NCBI GenBank assembly: GCA_018292915.2
Contig: JACVVK020000055.1
Coordinates: forward strand, 2,274,501 to 2,338,500
Direction of reading: 5' to 3'
Origin: Batillaria attramentaria
Taxonomy: Eukaryota > Mollusca > Gastropoda > Batillariidae
Length of the DNA: 64,000 nt
Part shown: positions 53,050-64,000 of the stretch, in pieces
Position numbering within the stretch: the stretch's first letter is position 1
How the letters are laid out: each line of letters starts with the position of its first letter
Translations under genes and position numbers: made by a program
The notes under the pieces: model-generated
Told to the model about the DNA's origin: nothing
The model's database searches: none
The model's input: only the letters and a program-made list of their open reading frames with translations

Positions 53050-53843
53050 ACTCATGCAGGCAGTAATCTTGAAACAGGCTGAGACTGTACTGTGCTGGTG
53101 AATGCGACAGTTTTCACCGCTTCTGTGCACACTGTGAAATAACACGGGGACCTCAAACGTGTCCACTTTCCTTGTCACCGAGTATTAAATTTTGTTTTTT
53201 CCTTCTTAGGTATCACTCATTCCCGTTCCGGGGGCCTAACGGTACTCTTGGACTCCACGACGACGCCAACTAACGCCGGCTAACCGTAACCGGGCTGTGA
53301 GCTTAGTAATGCCTAAGAAGAAAAAAAAAAAAAAAAAAAGAACTACTCGGTGACAAGGAAAGTGGACAGCTGCCAACAACTTTGAGGTCCCCGTGTTATT
53401 TCACAGTGTGCACAGAAGCGGTGAAAACTGTCGCATTCACCAGCGCCAGTACATTCTCGGCCTGTTTCGAGATTTTTACCTGCATGAGTAGTTCCCCGTG
53501 CATACATAGACCTACAGCAATCAATCATTTTTAGTGGCAGCTTTGTGGCAGCAAAAAAATGCGTGCTTGTTGCAGCAAGGGAGATTACTCATGCTGGTGA
53601 TAATCTCGAAACAGGCCAAGAATGTACTGGTGTTGGTGAATGCAACAGTTTTCTGTGCACACTGTGAAATAACACGGGGACCTCAAAGTTGTTGGCAACT
53701 GTCCACTTTCCTTCTCACCGAGTAGTTTGATTTTTTCTTTCTTAGGCATTATTAAGCTCAGCCCGGTTTCGGTTTGCCTGAGTTGGCGTCGTCGTGGGGG
53801 CCAGGAATAGCGTTACGCCCCCGGAACGGGAATGGGTATCACT
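53050..53843. repeat. Large foldback element with an extra arm copy, copy B
   Basis: Counterpart of 21834-22627. The palindrome itself spans about 53209-53843. Confidence 0.75.
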
Positions 53844-54292
53844 TAGCTCGGCTCGGTCTCGGTTAGACGGACCTGGCCGTCGTCGGAGGGGAATGCAGTT
53901 ATCGACGGACCCGGAACAGGGGCGGCCTGAGTCACATTTGCTCGCTCCTACAGAGCGACTGCCTGTTCACCTTGAGCCGACTGCGCCGCGCGAGGGAAAA
54001 CAGCCAACACACAGTTTGGCCCGCCAATCGATTTAGGTTTGCCTCGGCTTAGATTAGATTGCAGCACAGCGGGTAAACGGCAAACCCTATTAGCAAGAGA
54101 TCTACCGTCATTTGGTAAAATTTCCGAAACGGTTTGGATTTGATGAGCGTTTAGGCCTTTAGACCCGTACATTTAGCGGTACGGGTCTCGCAATCTCAAT
54201 GACGTTGTTCTCACGAGACACAAAAGACTAGCTTGGGCGAAAGTAACTTGGGCTAGTTTCTTGCGCTCATGCCGTGCATGAAATCATCAAAT

Positions 54293-54344
<52 letters not shown>

Positions 54345-54425
54345 GTTGTTGTTTTGTGTTTTTTCAGGTGAGTGTGAATCAGCTTATAGCGAACTTATGC
54401 GTCGTCATATTGACTTCCAACTTTG

Positions 54426-55249
54426 AAGATCTAAGCTCCCAACAAAAAAAAAAAACAACTTTCCGAAGTGTGAAAATTTTTTTACGGAGTCGACCGTGCA
54501 AGCACAATCAACTCTGTCACAGTTGCAGAGTTTACACAGTGCCCAGAAACAGCGACAAAACCGTGCCGAAAAAAAACTGCACCCACTTCCTGTCGGGGCC
54601 CGTGTACGCTACTGTGCACATCTCCGTGCAACCGGCTCATTATGCCGCGGATACGTCTGTTTAGACTGAGCGATGTCGGACATCGCGCAAGCTATGCTAC
54701 TACTGGTAAGTACACGTATTTGACAGCAGTTTTGTTTCTGGCATAAATATTTCAGCTGGAGCTTGCAGAACCAAAAGTAAAACCGCAATTTCGAAATGTT
54801 GCTGCCGATTTGCCGATAAAACGCGCTTGGCAAATGTGAGTTCCCGCGTGCTCCATTTCTCACACATCTCGGCAAATCCCCCCCCCCCCCCAAAAAAAAA
54901 AAAAAAAAAAAAATTACCGTCAACATTTGTTGCGCCATTCTGACGGCGACAGTACGACATACGAGCAACACTGACCAAATTCAAAAGTGACACGACTTGT
55001 ATGGGGGTCACTGCGGACAGTACTGACTCGGTGCGGGTTGCTGTGATGACCACTGCACGGACTGATCACCACTGCACGGAGATGTGCACAGTAGTGTGGA
55101 CGGACCTCGACAGGAAGTGGGGGCAGTTTCTGGGCACAGTTTTGTCGCTGTTTCTGGACACTGTGTGACAGAGTTGACTGTGCTTGCACGGTCGACTCTA
55201 TAAAATTTGTTCACACTTCGGAAAGCTTTTTGCTGGGAGCTTAGATCTT
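54426..55249. mobile_element. Foldback element with ~200 bp inverted arms, copy B
   Basis: Counterpart of 23198-24030. It lacks the gggggcagtttct duplication in the right arm. Confidence 0.8.
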
Positions 55250-56012
55250 TAATTAAGCAGACGTTCTTCAATAATAATGTCAAAAAGCGATAAGTACACA
55301 CGGGCAGGGCTGTACATAGCTTCGTGTCCAAAACTGGGCGGAACTGTTTCGTATGCTGGTGTCAAATTGAAGAAGCAACAACAACAAAACAGGTTGGTGG
55401 ATTCCCCCTCCACATGTGACTAAACAAAAATAGACTGAAGCGGTGATTTTCCACTAAGTATAGTCCAACGATAGTGAGGATGTGGAACATCTACTCAGTG
55501 AACGACGCAACAATTCGAGCGACGAGTTTCATCTCACAGATGAGTGTTTCCATCATTTAAATAACAAAACAACAAAAAACCCTAGGTGGTTTAGCTATTT
55601 CATGTTTGAAGCAACGGACATCTCGGAAAAATTGCGTTCTCCTTTTGGCTTTAAAGATTGAATTCCAAACGGCGCAACGCCATCGAAGTCAAGTCTCAGG
55701 GGAAATTCCAGGCAAAACGGTGTGAGACATCAGGCTGAATGTGAACCACGCAATCCTAATTGGTTGATGGTAGCATTTACCTTGATTTGTTTACTACCAG
55801 ACTCAGTCGTCACAGTGGTCCTACTGTTACCTCGCTTTTTGTATGGAGGCTAAAACAGCTGGGCTACAGTTCGACCCCTTGATGTTAACTTGTGCAACTA
55901 AAAGATTCAGCCGTACAGGATATGCCAACGCCTTGCAGTAACAGTTAATAGCCAGTTTGAATGAGAAGAAAAGTTAACAGCCAATTTGAATGAAAAGAAA
56001 ATTTCAGCAACG

Positions 56013-56074
<62 letters not shown>

Positions 56075-56596
56075 ACCATCACACGGTCAGGCCAGACTGC
56101 AGGTTGTTAGGTCTATGTCTATATCATCTCTACTCTCTGAGAGCAGTGGAGCTGCCGTCCGCCACTCTGCGTGGTGAACTACACATGTGGGTTTGGCGTG
56201 GTGACGAGACCGTCCGTCTGTTGAACCGGATGCCAGGGCTGGGTGAGCAGGCATTATGAGGGAAATACTTGCTCACCAGACGGAGTCAAAATGACGTGCA
56301 GACTCCTTTGTAATGGGATCCCACAAACGAGAGACAAAGCTTCACTCCCCCTTCCCCTTTTGAGAAAATCGGGGAAATGCAAGCAAAACTAAACAAACAA
56401 CAAACAAACAAACAAGATGGCCACCAGCCCAATATGTTGTTTCCATTCAATGACCTGCTGTAGTCACAGTCGTAGTCGTTGTGTCATGTATGCAGCCCGC
56501 GCGCACACGCCGGAACGCAAGCTCTCTGACATCAAGCATGCTGACATAAAGAAAGTACTGAAAACCCTTATCGTGCCTCTATGCACTTGCAAAAAC

Positions 56597-57184
56597 TAGA
56601 GGTGTTCGGTTTTACCGGTTTTCCGGTTAAAATCGGTCCGACTTTCTCACGGTTCGGTAAACCGGTTTGGCCTTAAAAAAACGGAAAACCGCGGTTTTTC
56701 TAAGGGACATCACTCGTCGTTTTTCAGCCCGTTACAAGACACCCTCCTCCTCCCCCTCCTCCTTATCATCATCATGTTGTTGTTGTTGTTGTTGGCTGAA
56801 CAGGGAAACCGGGGTGGCCGAAGGGTAGAGCGTTGGACTTCCAACTTTCGGGTCGTGAGTTCAAATCCCGGCTAGGGCCAAATATTTGTGCTGGCTTTTT
56901 CATCGTTGCCTCGTCTTTGATATCATCCATATGTGGTGGAAAAGGACGTTAAACTCCCAAACACCCACCCACCCACCCTTGTTGGCTGAACATTTCCAAC
57001 GCAGGGGTACAGAAAGCCGGAGTACTAGGAGACCCCCCTCCCTTCCCCCCTTCCATCTCTTGGGGAAACGTTAGAAACAGTAGATGACGTATACATAGCC
57101 GGTTAACCGGTTTTAAACCTCGGTTTTCTATTGGAAAAACCGGTTAAAAACCGGTTTGAGAAATCGTACCGGTTCCACCCTCTA
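56597..57184. mobile_element. Non-autonomous hAT transposon, copy B
   Basis: 8 bp target duplication GCAAAAAC at 56589-56596 and 57185-57192. It is 16 bp longer than copy A because of a ttctcacggttcggta segment near its left end. Confidence 0.88.
56803..56978 (+). mobile_element. tRNA-derived SINE nested in hAT, copy B
   Basis: TTGTTGGCTGAACA at 56789-56802 and 56979-56992. Same head and body as in copy A. Confidence 0.88.
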
Positions 57185-57585
57185 GCAAAAACCCAAACAC
57201 ATGAGGTCGTGTGAGCTCGCCTAGCTGGTTGACGTCACAACTTGTTGGCGTATGCGAGGTTCTACATGGGTGAATGAATTCTTGTAATAAAGTCGTTCCC
57301 CTTTGACAGAGTTACTTCCCGCAGACCTGACTGACAGACGATTGCTTACTGGTATCGGAGAAGAGACCCTCTCTCTCTCTCTCGCCTTAGACGCGCGCTT
57401 GCGCGCGCACGCACGCACCCCCCCCCCCTACACACACACACACACACACACACATTATGCAAAGACCTTGGAATCAGAAAGACGCGTCACTCCTGCCCTC
57501 GTAAGAGAGACATATAGCGGGACAACGCGAAGAGTTGTCTGCCCGCATTAGCGCGCATCCTAGATCTGGCCCCTATAGTGACAGC

Positions 57586-57710
57586 ATGGCGGAAAGTGAA
57601 AAGCGATCACAAAAGCCGGGCATGCAATTGTGTTCTGCGCCGAATTGTTCAAATAACAGACAAATATAAACGGGGAAATACTTCTTTTGGTATTCCTGTT
57701 GAAAAACAAA
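57586..57710 (+). pseudogene. THAP-domain first-exon remnant (left), copy B
   Basis: Same CSAPNCSNNR start and NTSFGIPVEK end as copy A. Downstream homopolymers differ. Confidence 0.6.
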
Positions 57711-57900
57711 CATTTTTTTTTCGCTTTCTTGTCAAAAAAAAGAAAGAAAAAAAGACCTCAAGTGGTACGTGTGCATGCAGTGTAAACTAACAGTAAACCC
57801 ACGCGGCTGACGCAGATACAGCGTAATTTTTTTTCCCTGACAACTTCACAAATCACGGTGACTTAAATTGTGCTAGCGTCTACCTGCATCTAAATTCAGA

Positions 57901-57933
<33 letters not shown>

Positions 57934-58197
57934 TGTCACTCATACGGCGGCAGGTACGTTCATCGGCACTTGTTCCAGTTCACATACTGTTGGGGGGAAA
58001 TCTGTAGGTATGTACAGAACTCTTTTCTTAAAAATCAAGAGGTTTGCATGCAGTGTAAACAAACAGCAGTAAACACACGTGGCAGGCGCAGACATCAGGT
58101 TTTGGTGTTGTTTTTGTTGTTTTGTTGGCGGTGGTGTTTTTTTTTTAAACTTTACAAATAACGTTGACTTGAACTGTGCTAGCGGCACGTTGCACTG

Positions 58198-58255
<58 letters not shown>

Positions 58256-58845
58256 CAAAATCATCTGGCTGAACTTCATTCTAACCATTGTAAAACCATA
58301 TCACAACATAGAATCTGCTGGATCGTCGGTCGCAGATATGATTAATGCTGAGTTAGCAGGAAGTATTCAGCGGATGCGTCCATCTTTGGATCTCTCGCAC
58401 ATTCGATCTTTCTGTGTTCCGTACTAGTTTTACTTGAACACATCGAACGAAATGCACTGCATAGCCTACGTACAGCAGTGAAAGCCAAACTAGATCTTTC
58501 GTTCGTCCTCCGGAACTTTGAGAGTACTTATGTTTTCCGTAGGCCTAAAACACATGCGAAATATATGGGGGAGACCACCTGTCAGTCGCTGACATCTTCG
58601 TTTTTGTTTATTTTGTTAAAATGTTTTACGGCGGCTAGTGTAGGGTTGGGTCAAACAAACAGACTTTTTACAAGCATGCGGATTCTATACTAAATTTACG
58701 CCAGTCACACGTCGTGGATGCGGCGATTTTGGTTTTCACGTGTGATGCTATGTGTTATGTTTGGGAGAAAACATAATCTTTGCTCCAACTTCGATACCGA
58801 TCTTGGCTCCAACTTCGATATCGTAGGCATACCTACCTCTATTTT

Positions 58846-58962
58846 TCAAGGGGGAAATCTACAGAAAGGTTTTCCCGTTCCTGGTGTTCGCTTCTGACAG
58901 CAATTCGGCGCTGCACACCATTGCACGCCCGAATTTTTGCGTGGTTTCTGGCTTTCTGCCAT
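58846..58962 (-). pseudogene. THAP-domain first-exon remnant (right, inverted), copy B
   Basis: Same VQWCAAPNCCQKR and FCRFPP signature as 27611-27727. Confidence 0.6.
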
Positions 58963-59791
58963 ACTGCCATTACTGCGTAGATCTGCGGGATGCGCGCTAA
59001 TGCGCGCAGACAACTCTTACGCGTTGTCCCTCAAAGGGAGGTAAGTGAACTATCTTTATGTTTCCAAGATCTTTGCATTATTTAATATGCTTCTGAGTGT
59101 GAGTCAGTGGCAAAAACGAAACCCACTGAAATTCCCGCTTTCCACATGTCAAGTTGTAGAGATCGCGAAAAGATACTGCATTTCGATGCAAAATAATTTC
59201 TAGACCATCCCAGAACATGCTGGTGCAGTAACGTCAGTAGATTACGTCACCTTGGAAAGATATCGAACCTTCCAGTAAGTTGAGGAATGTTCTAGATCTG
59301 ACCTGTTCAGTACGTAAGCAGCCCTGCACAGCGTTCTGGGTTCTTCTTCTTTCATGAATTTGTTCTCCGTGCATATTCTGTTCATAAAGTATTGGAGTTG
59401 TATTCTGTTGTATCCCGTGTCTTCTCTGCGATTGCACGAAGATGGCGACATAGTAGAAGTAAAATACACAACGTCTCCAAACAGAGGAATTCGGAAAGAA
59501 AGTGGCGAGACACCCCCAAGAAAAAACAGCATCACGTCAATCAAACATGACGCACTTACTTTACGTCAGTGCGCGTGCGTCTCTTCTTTGATGTTTGTGA
59601 GGCGTGTGGCTTGCAGAGGAAATGTGCTGTGAGTACAAATTTTCGAGTCAACTGACGATAACGGCTGCAGTGAATTTTTCTAATTTTTTTGTATATTTTT
59701 CATGGCACCCCAGGCTCATTATCTGTGTATAGTAGGAGCGATTTTGAGATCTAAAGTGTGTTCACCAGCACTTTCATCAGGTACGGCTTAC

Positions 59792-60366
59792 GCCAAAAGT
59801 ATAAAAGCGACAACCTCCAAAATTCACTTAGTTGAGAGTCCGTATTCATGCTATCGATGTCCAAAAAATGGAGTGGTTTAGGTAAATATTACGCCTTTAA
59901 ACGCCAGAAAGCTACTTTTTCTGAAAAGGGCGATAGCTCGCAAATCATTTGTGCAATCGTACCTGGATCGGGCCTTCTATTCAACAATCTTGATTCATTT
60001 AGAAACCCCAAATTTAAAATCGATCGGTTCAGTATTTTCGGAGAAATAGGCATCTGAACTGGGTTCACATGCAATGTCAACTCAGGCTCGGTTTACATGA
60101 AAACTATAAGAGCGACCATTTTCTAGTAGTGACTCTGTTCAGAGTCCGTATTCAAGCTATCTACTGCCAAAAAAATGAGTGATTTAAATAAATATTACGC
60201 CTGTACACGAAAGACAACCAACTTGTCTCAAAAGGGCGATAACTCCCAAATCACTTAAGCAATCATCACACGCTTGAATCGTCTAATGTAACATTTTGAT
60301 ATATTTGGATACCCCAAATTTGAAGCCATTCGGTTAAGTATTTTCGAAGAAACGGGCCCGGACAGA
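59792..60366. repeat. ~300 bp direct repeat pair, copy B
   Basis: Counterpart of 28556-29130, followed by a longer (CA)n tract (60370-60430). Confidence 0.8.
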
Positions 60367-60430
<64 letters not shown>

Positions 60431-60690
60431 CCACACAGACGGCACTCACTGAGGAGGAGAAGTGCGTTCGGTGCACTGTACATGCCAGCATCGATGACGT
60501 ACGTTTTCTTACGCCATTGTCAGAGTTACACTTGCATAATCGTCTCTGCGGGAGATCGGCAGTGACGTGCGTTTGTACCACAGATGCTTGCCCATGAACG
60601 TGGAAAATTTAGCCCGTCCTATGATGTTGTTTCCATTACTATGGAAACAACATAAAAACGAACAAGACTTCATGTCGGCGATTTTGTGAG

Positions 60691-60725
<35 letters not shown>

Positions 60726-61005
60726 TCCTGGTGTTTGAACAATGCATTCTGTGAAAGTTTAAGGCTGAAGATAGCTTATGATCCAGCCATAAAGAGCATT
60801 TACAACAACCACGCCATTCAAAAGATTCAAATGTGACAAGAGACATTTTCTCAAAATGATCGCTTTACAACAGCAACTTTTCAACGAACATACAGAAATA
60901 ATGTGCCAAAAGAAAGCTAGTTTCTGCACTTTCCGTTGGTTCCAATAACCCCATAGGCCCCAAGATCACCATCTGTCTCCCTTTCGAAGGTGCCTATCAC
61001 ATTAA

Positions 61006-61947
61006 CCGGTGTAACAGGCCAGAATCTACCCCTGGCCCCGAATCTACCCGGGTAGAAACTGGACTAGGCCAGTTTAAACCCGGGTAGTTTCTGGCCTAGG
61101 CCAGTTTCTACCCCCCCCCCCCCCCCCCGGCCCGTAATCTACCCCCCTGGTCTGAGCTAAATTCGAATTCGTTGTACTGAGCTAAATTCACAATTTCACT
61201 ACATCAGTTGCTACAGTGACTACTACTGAGTCGAACTGGTTGTACTGAGGAAATGCGCTGGTTGCGCTACCCCGCAAGCTTTTCCCTCCGACAGAAAACT
61301 GACACTGCCATTTATCTGGAAAACAGATCAGATCACTTCAACGTCGTTCTCAGCGTTGCATAACCTTGCTATAAAGTTCCGTTTTAAATCGCTGGTATGT
61401 TTGTTTTATAGCAGGGCCGTAGCACAGCTCCTAAAAGTGCTCCGGCCATAAGAAATAAACAAAAAGAAAATTTTCGCGGTGCATAAAGGAAGGACTTTGC
61501 CCGAAGAAAGTGAAAAGCGTTGAGGGGGTGAGGGGGGGGGGGGGCGACGGCGGAAGGAACGACCGAAGGAAGTGAAAAGCGCGGGGGGGGGGGGGGGGGG
61601 GGGGGACGGACGGACGGAACAACTGAAAAGCGGGGAGGGGTGGGGGGAGACTGCAGGAAAAGTGCCAGCCCTGCATATCCCCTCAGTAACCCAATGTTAC
61701 TTAAGCAAACAATGTTACTTGGGTTTGTTTGTTTTTTCGCTTTTTTTTTTTTGCCAAAAAGTGTTCGGGCCATGACCGGAGTGCCCGGTAGGGCTGCTAC
61801 GGCCCTGTATAGACCACAATATTTATCGTCTCGGTGCAGTTAACATGTGCTTTCATCTGCAACTTACTCAATTTTTTCTGCAGATTGCTCTGATGTTATA
61901 CTGTTTGCATTAAAATTAATTTTAATTGACATCTCTAGCTATCTCAG

Positions 61948-62002
<55 letters not shown>

Positions 62003-62387
62003 TGTGTCTTTGTGTGTGTGCACGCGTACATTAAAACATAATTTTGACGAAGTAAATATTCATTTATATGTTCTTGTACTAGCATGATCAAAACTTACAT
62101 GAACCATTTTTAGAGACAATACTATTATTTCAAAGTGTAACCAAAGACATATATACTGTTTAAAAAAACCCAAAAAAACGCATAGTCAATCTGATGTTAT
62201 TTCATTCGGGGCCAGGGGGAGAGAAACTGGCCTAGAACAGGAGGGGCTAGATTCTGGGCCAGGGGGAGTAGGAACTGGCCCAGGCCAGTTTAAACCCGGT
62301 GTAGCTTCTGGCCTAGTCCAGTTTCTACCCGGGTAGATTTGGGCCTAGGCCAGTTCCTGCGGGGTAGATTCTGGCCTGGTACACCGG
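61006..62387. mobile_element. Ginger-like transposon E2, copy B
   Basis: CCGG-TGTAAC start and GGTACA-CCGG end as in copy A. About 47 bp longer because of a duplicated poly-G segment in the nested hAT-like MITE, less a small loss (ggacggggtagattct) in the right TIR. Confidence 0.7.
61412..61807. mobile_element. hAT-like MITE inside E2, copy B
   Basis: CAGGGCCGTAGCA termini with TATAG at 61407-61411 and 61808-61812. It contains about 60 bp more than copy A (a second gaaagtgaaaagcg plus G-run block). Confidence 0.8.
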
Positions 62388-62925
62388 GTCTGCCTGTAAA
62401 GTGCTGGGTGATGATCTGGCCGTAGGTCTGCCTGTAAAGTGCTGGGTGATGATCTGGCCGTAGGTCTGCCTGTAAAGTGCTTGGTGATGATCTGGCCGTA
62501 GGTCTGCCTGTAAAGTGCTTGGTGATGATCTGGCCGTAGGTCTGCCTGTAAAGTGCTGGGTGATGATCTGGCCGTAGGTCTGCCTGTAAAGTGCTGGGTG
62601 ATGATTTGGCCGTAGGTCTGCCTGTAAAGTGCTTGGTGATGATCTGGCCGTAGGTCTGCCTGTAAAGTGCTGGGTGATGATCTGGCCGTAGGTCTGCCTG
62701 TAAAGTGCTGGGTGATGATCTGGCCGTAGGTCTGCCTGTAAAGTGCTGGGTGATGATCTGGCCGTAGCCGGGTCTGCCTGTAAAGTGCTGGGTGATGATC
62801 TGGCCGTAGGTCTGCCCGTAAAAGGCTGGGTGATGATCTGGCCGTAGGTCTGTCTCCAGAACTGCTGGGTGACGATCTGGCTGTAGGTCTGTCTAAAACT
62901 GCTGGGTGATGATCTGGCCATAGAC
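62388..62925. repeat. 38 bp minisatellite, right block
   Basis: Ten units (62388-62767), then a 4 bp CCGG interruption (62768-62771), then about four increasingly degenerate units to ~62925. Because 38 is not a multiple of 3, all three minus-strand frames are open here and give a 38-residue protein repeat (a 246-codon frame at 62325-63065). I do not regard this as a gene. Confidence 0.95.
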
Positions 62926-63026
62926 CTGCCAGTACTGCCCGTCTCATACCACAGAAAGGTATGCAGCATTAATATAACCGTTCTTGTATGACAGCAGCAG
63001 ATGCCTTTCTCATTGTTATATAACTG

Positions 63027-64000
63027 AGAAGAAAAGTACCCAGAGCAAATCACCGTACCATACAATGAACATAGCCAACATCGCCGAAGAAGAAAAGTAC
63101 CCAGAGCAAATCACCGTACCATACAATGAACATAGCCAACATCGCCGAAGAAGAAAAGTACCCAGAGCAAATCACCGTACCATACAATGAACATAGCCAA
63201 CATCGCCGAAGAAGAAAAGTACCCAGAGCAAATCACCGTACCATACAATGAACATAGCCAACATCGCCGAAGAAGAAAAGTACCCAGAGCAAATCACCGT
63301 ACCATACAATGAACATAGCCAACATCGCCGAAGAAGAAAAGTACCCAGAGCAAATCACCGTACCATACAATGAACATAGCCAACATCGCCGAAGAAGAAA
63401 AGTACCCAGAGCAAATCACCGTACCATACAATGAACATAGCCAACATCGCCGAAGAAGAAAAGTACCCAGAGCAAATCACCGTACCATACAATGAACATA
63501 GCCAACATCGCCGAAGAAGAAAGGTACCCAGAGCAAATCACCGTACCATACAATGAACATAGCCAACATCGCCGAAGAAGAAAAGTACCCAGAGCAAATC
63601 ACCGTACCATACAATGAACATAGCCAACATCGCCGAAGAAGAAAAGTACCCAGAGCAAATCACCGTACCATACAATGAACATAGCCAACATCGCCGAAGA
63701 AGAAAAGTACCCAGAGCAAATCACCGTACCATACAATGAACATAGCCAACATCGCCGAAGAAGAAAAGTACCCAGAGCAAATCACCGTACCATACAATGA
63801 ACATAGCCAACATCGCCGAAGAAGAAAAGTACCCAGAGCAAATCACCGTACCATACAATGAACATAGCCAACATCCCGAAGAAGAAAAGTACCCAGAGCA
63901 AATCACCGTACCATACAATGAACATAGCCAACATCGCCGAAGAAGAAAAGTACCCAGAGCAAATCACCGTACCATACAATGAACATAGCCAACATCGCCG
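63027..64000. repeat. 61 bp minisatellite, about 16 units, runs off the window
   Basis: Near-identical units starting agaagaaaagtacccagagc and ending acatagccaacatcgccg. One unit (near 63875) lacks a base (acatcccgaag) and one has aaggtaccc. Such homogeneity implies recent expansion or gene conversion. Frames on either strand are incidental. Confidence 0.95.

Larger units (their letters stand above)
57519..59030. repeat. Inverted-repeat region with facing THAP exons, copy B
   Basis: Counterpart of 26274-27795. Confidence 0.7.
31386..62387. mobile_element. Composite CCGG-flanked unit, copy B
   Basis: Same order as copy A: E1 (31386-36443), cargo (36444-61005), E2 (61006-62387). It is about 3.8 kb longer, mainly through a 3.5 kb LINE and a 279 bp foldback element, both in E1 and both with an empty site in copy A. 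Other differences are microsatellite lengths and small indels. Confidence 0.6.

Noticed and set aside
62325..63065. 246-codon minus-strand frame with a 38-residue repeat
   Set aside because: It is produced entirely by the 38 bp minisatellite, which is open in every minus frame. No start context, no unique domain.

Overview
The window is nuclear DNA from an animal, most likely a mollusc and probably a gastropod. The basis is a large GRL101-like receptor (CUB, LDLa, C-type lectin, LRR and 7TM domains, a group known from Lymnaea and other molluscs), dense (CA)n/(TG)n tracts, tRNA-derived SINEs, non-LTR and Ty3/Gypsy retroelements, and many foldback elements. There are no bacterial-style operons. 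Species cannot be named from the sequence alone.

Layout. (1) 1-3874, left flank: 3' part of a C2H2 zinc-finger gene, a Ty3/Gypsy RNase H relic, an array of about 148 bp units carrying TCAAGGTCA motifs, and a 38 bp minisatellite. (2) 3875-31081, copy A: a ~1.3 kb non-autonomous transposon (E1), ~24.6 kb of cargo, and a second transposon of the same family in the same orientation (E2). (3) 31082-31385: exactly eight 38 bp minisatellite units. (4) 31386-62387, copy B: the same E1-cargo-E2 unit again, with two extra insertions. (5) 62388-64000, right flank: more 38 bp units, then a 61 bp minisatellite that runs off the window.

E1 and E2 have termini TGTA...TACA and every outer and inner junction carries CCGG. 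A third element (36090-36368, only in copy B) proves the rule: copy A keeps its empty site ctac-CCGG-gtag, and copy B has CCGG on both sides of the insert. CCGG target duplications with TGT-starting TIRs are described for Ginger transposons. The outer ends of E1 and E2 lie in the same minisatellite, so the simplest reading is that E1-cargo-E2 entered the minisatellite as one composite transposon. Unequal crossing-over between the flanking minisatellite halves would then have made the 31 kb tandem duplication. A falsely duplicated haplotype in the assembly is the main alternative.

The cargo carries one complete-looking gene, an intronless 1337-codon GRL101-like GPCR (15319-19332, and 46539-50552 in copy B, six amino-acid differences). 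Beside it lies a truncated 7TM fragment of a paralogue. The rest is nested mobile DNA: a Ty3/Gypsy remnant whose LTR is split by an internally deleted CR1/L2-like LINE, a hAT element containing a SINE (both with clear target duplications), long foldback elements, and an inverted pair of THAP-domain first exons. After duplication, copy B gained a 3.5 kb non-LTR retrotransposon with an open RT frame and a 13 bp target duplication.
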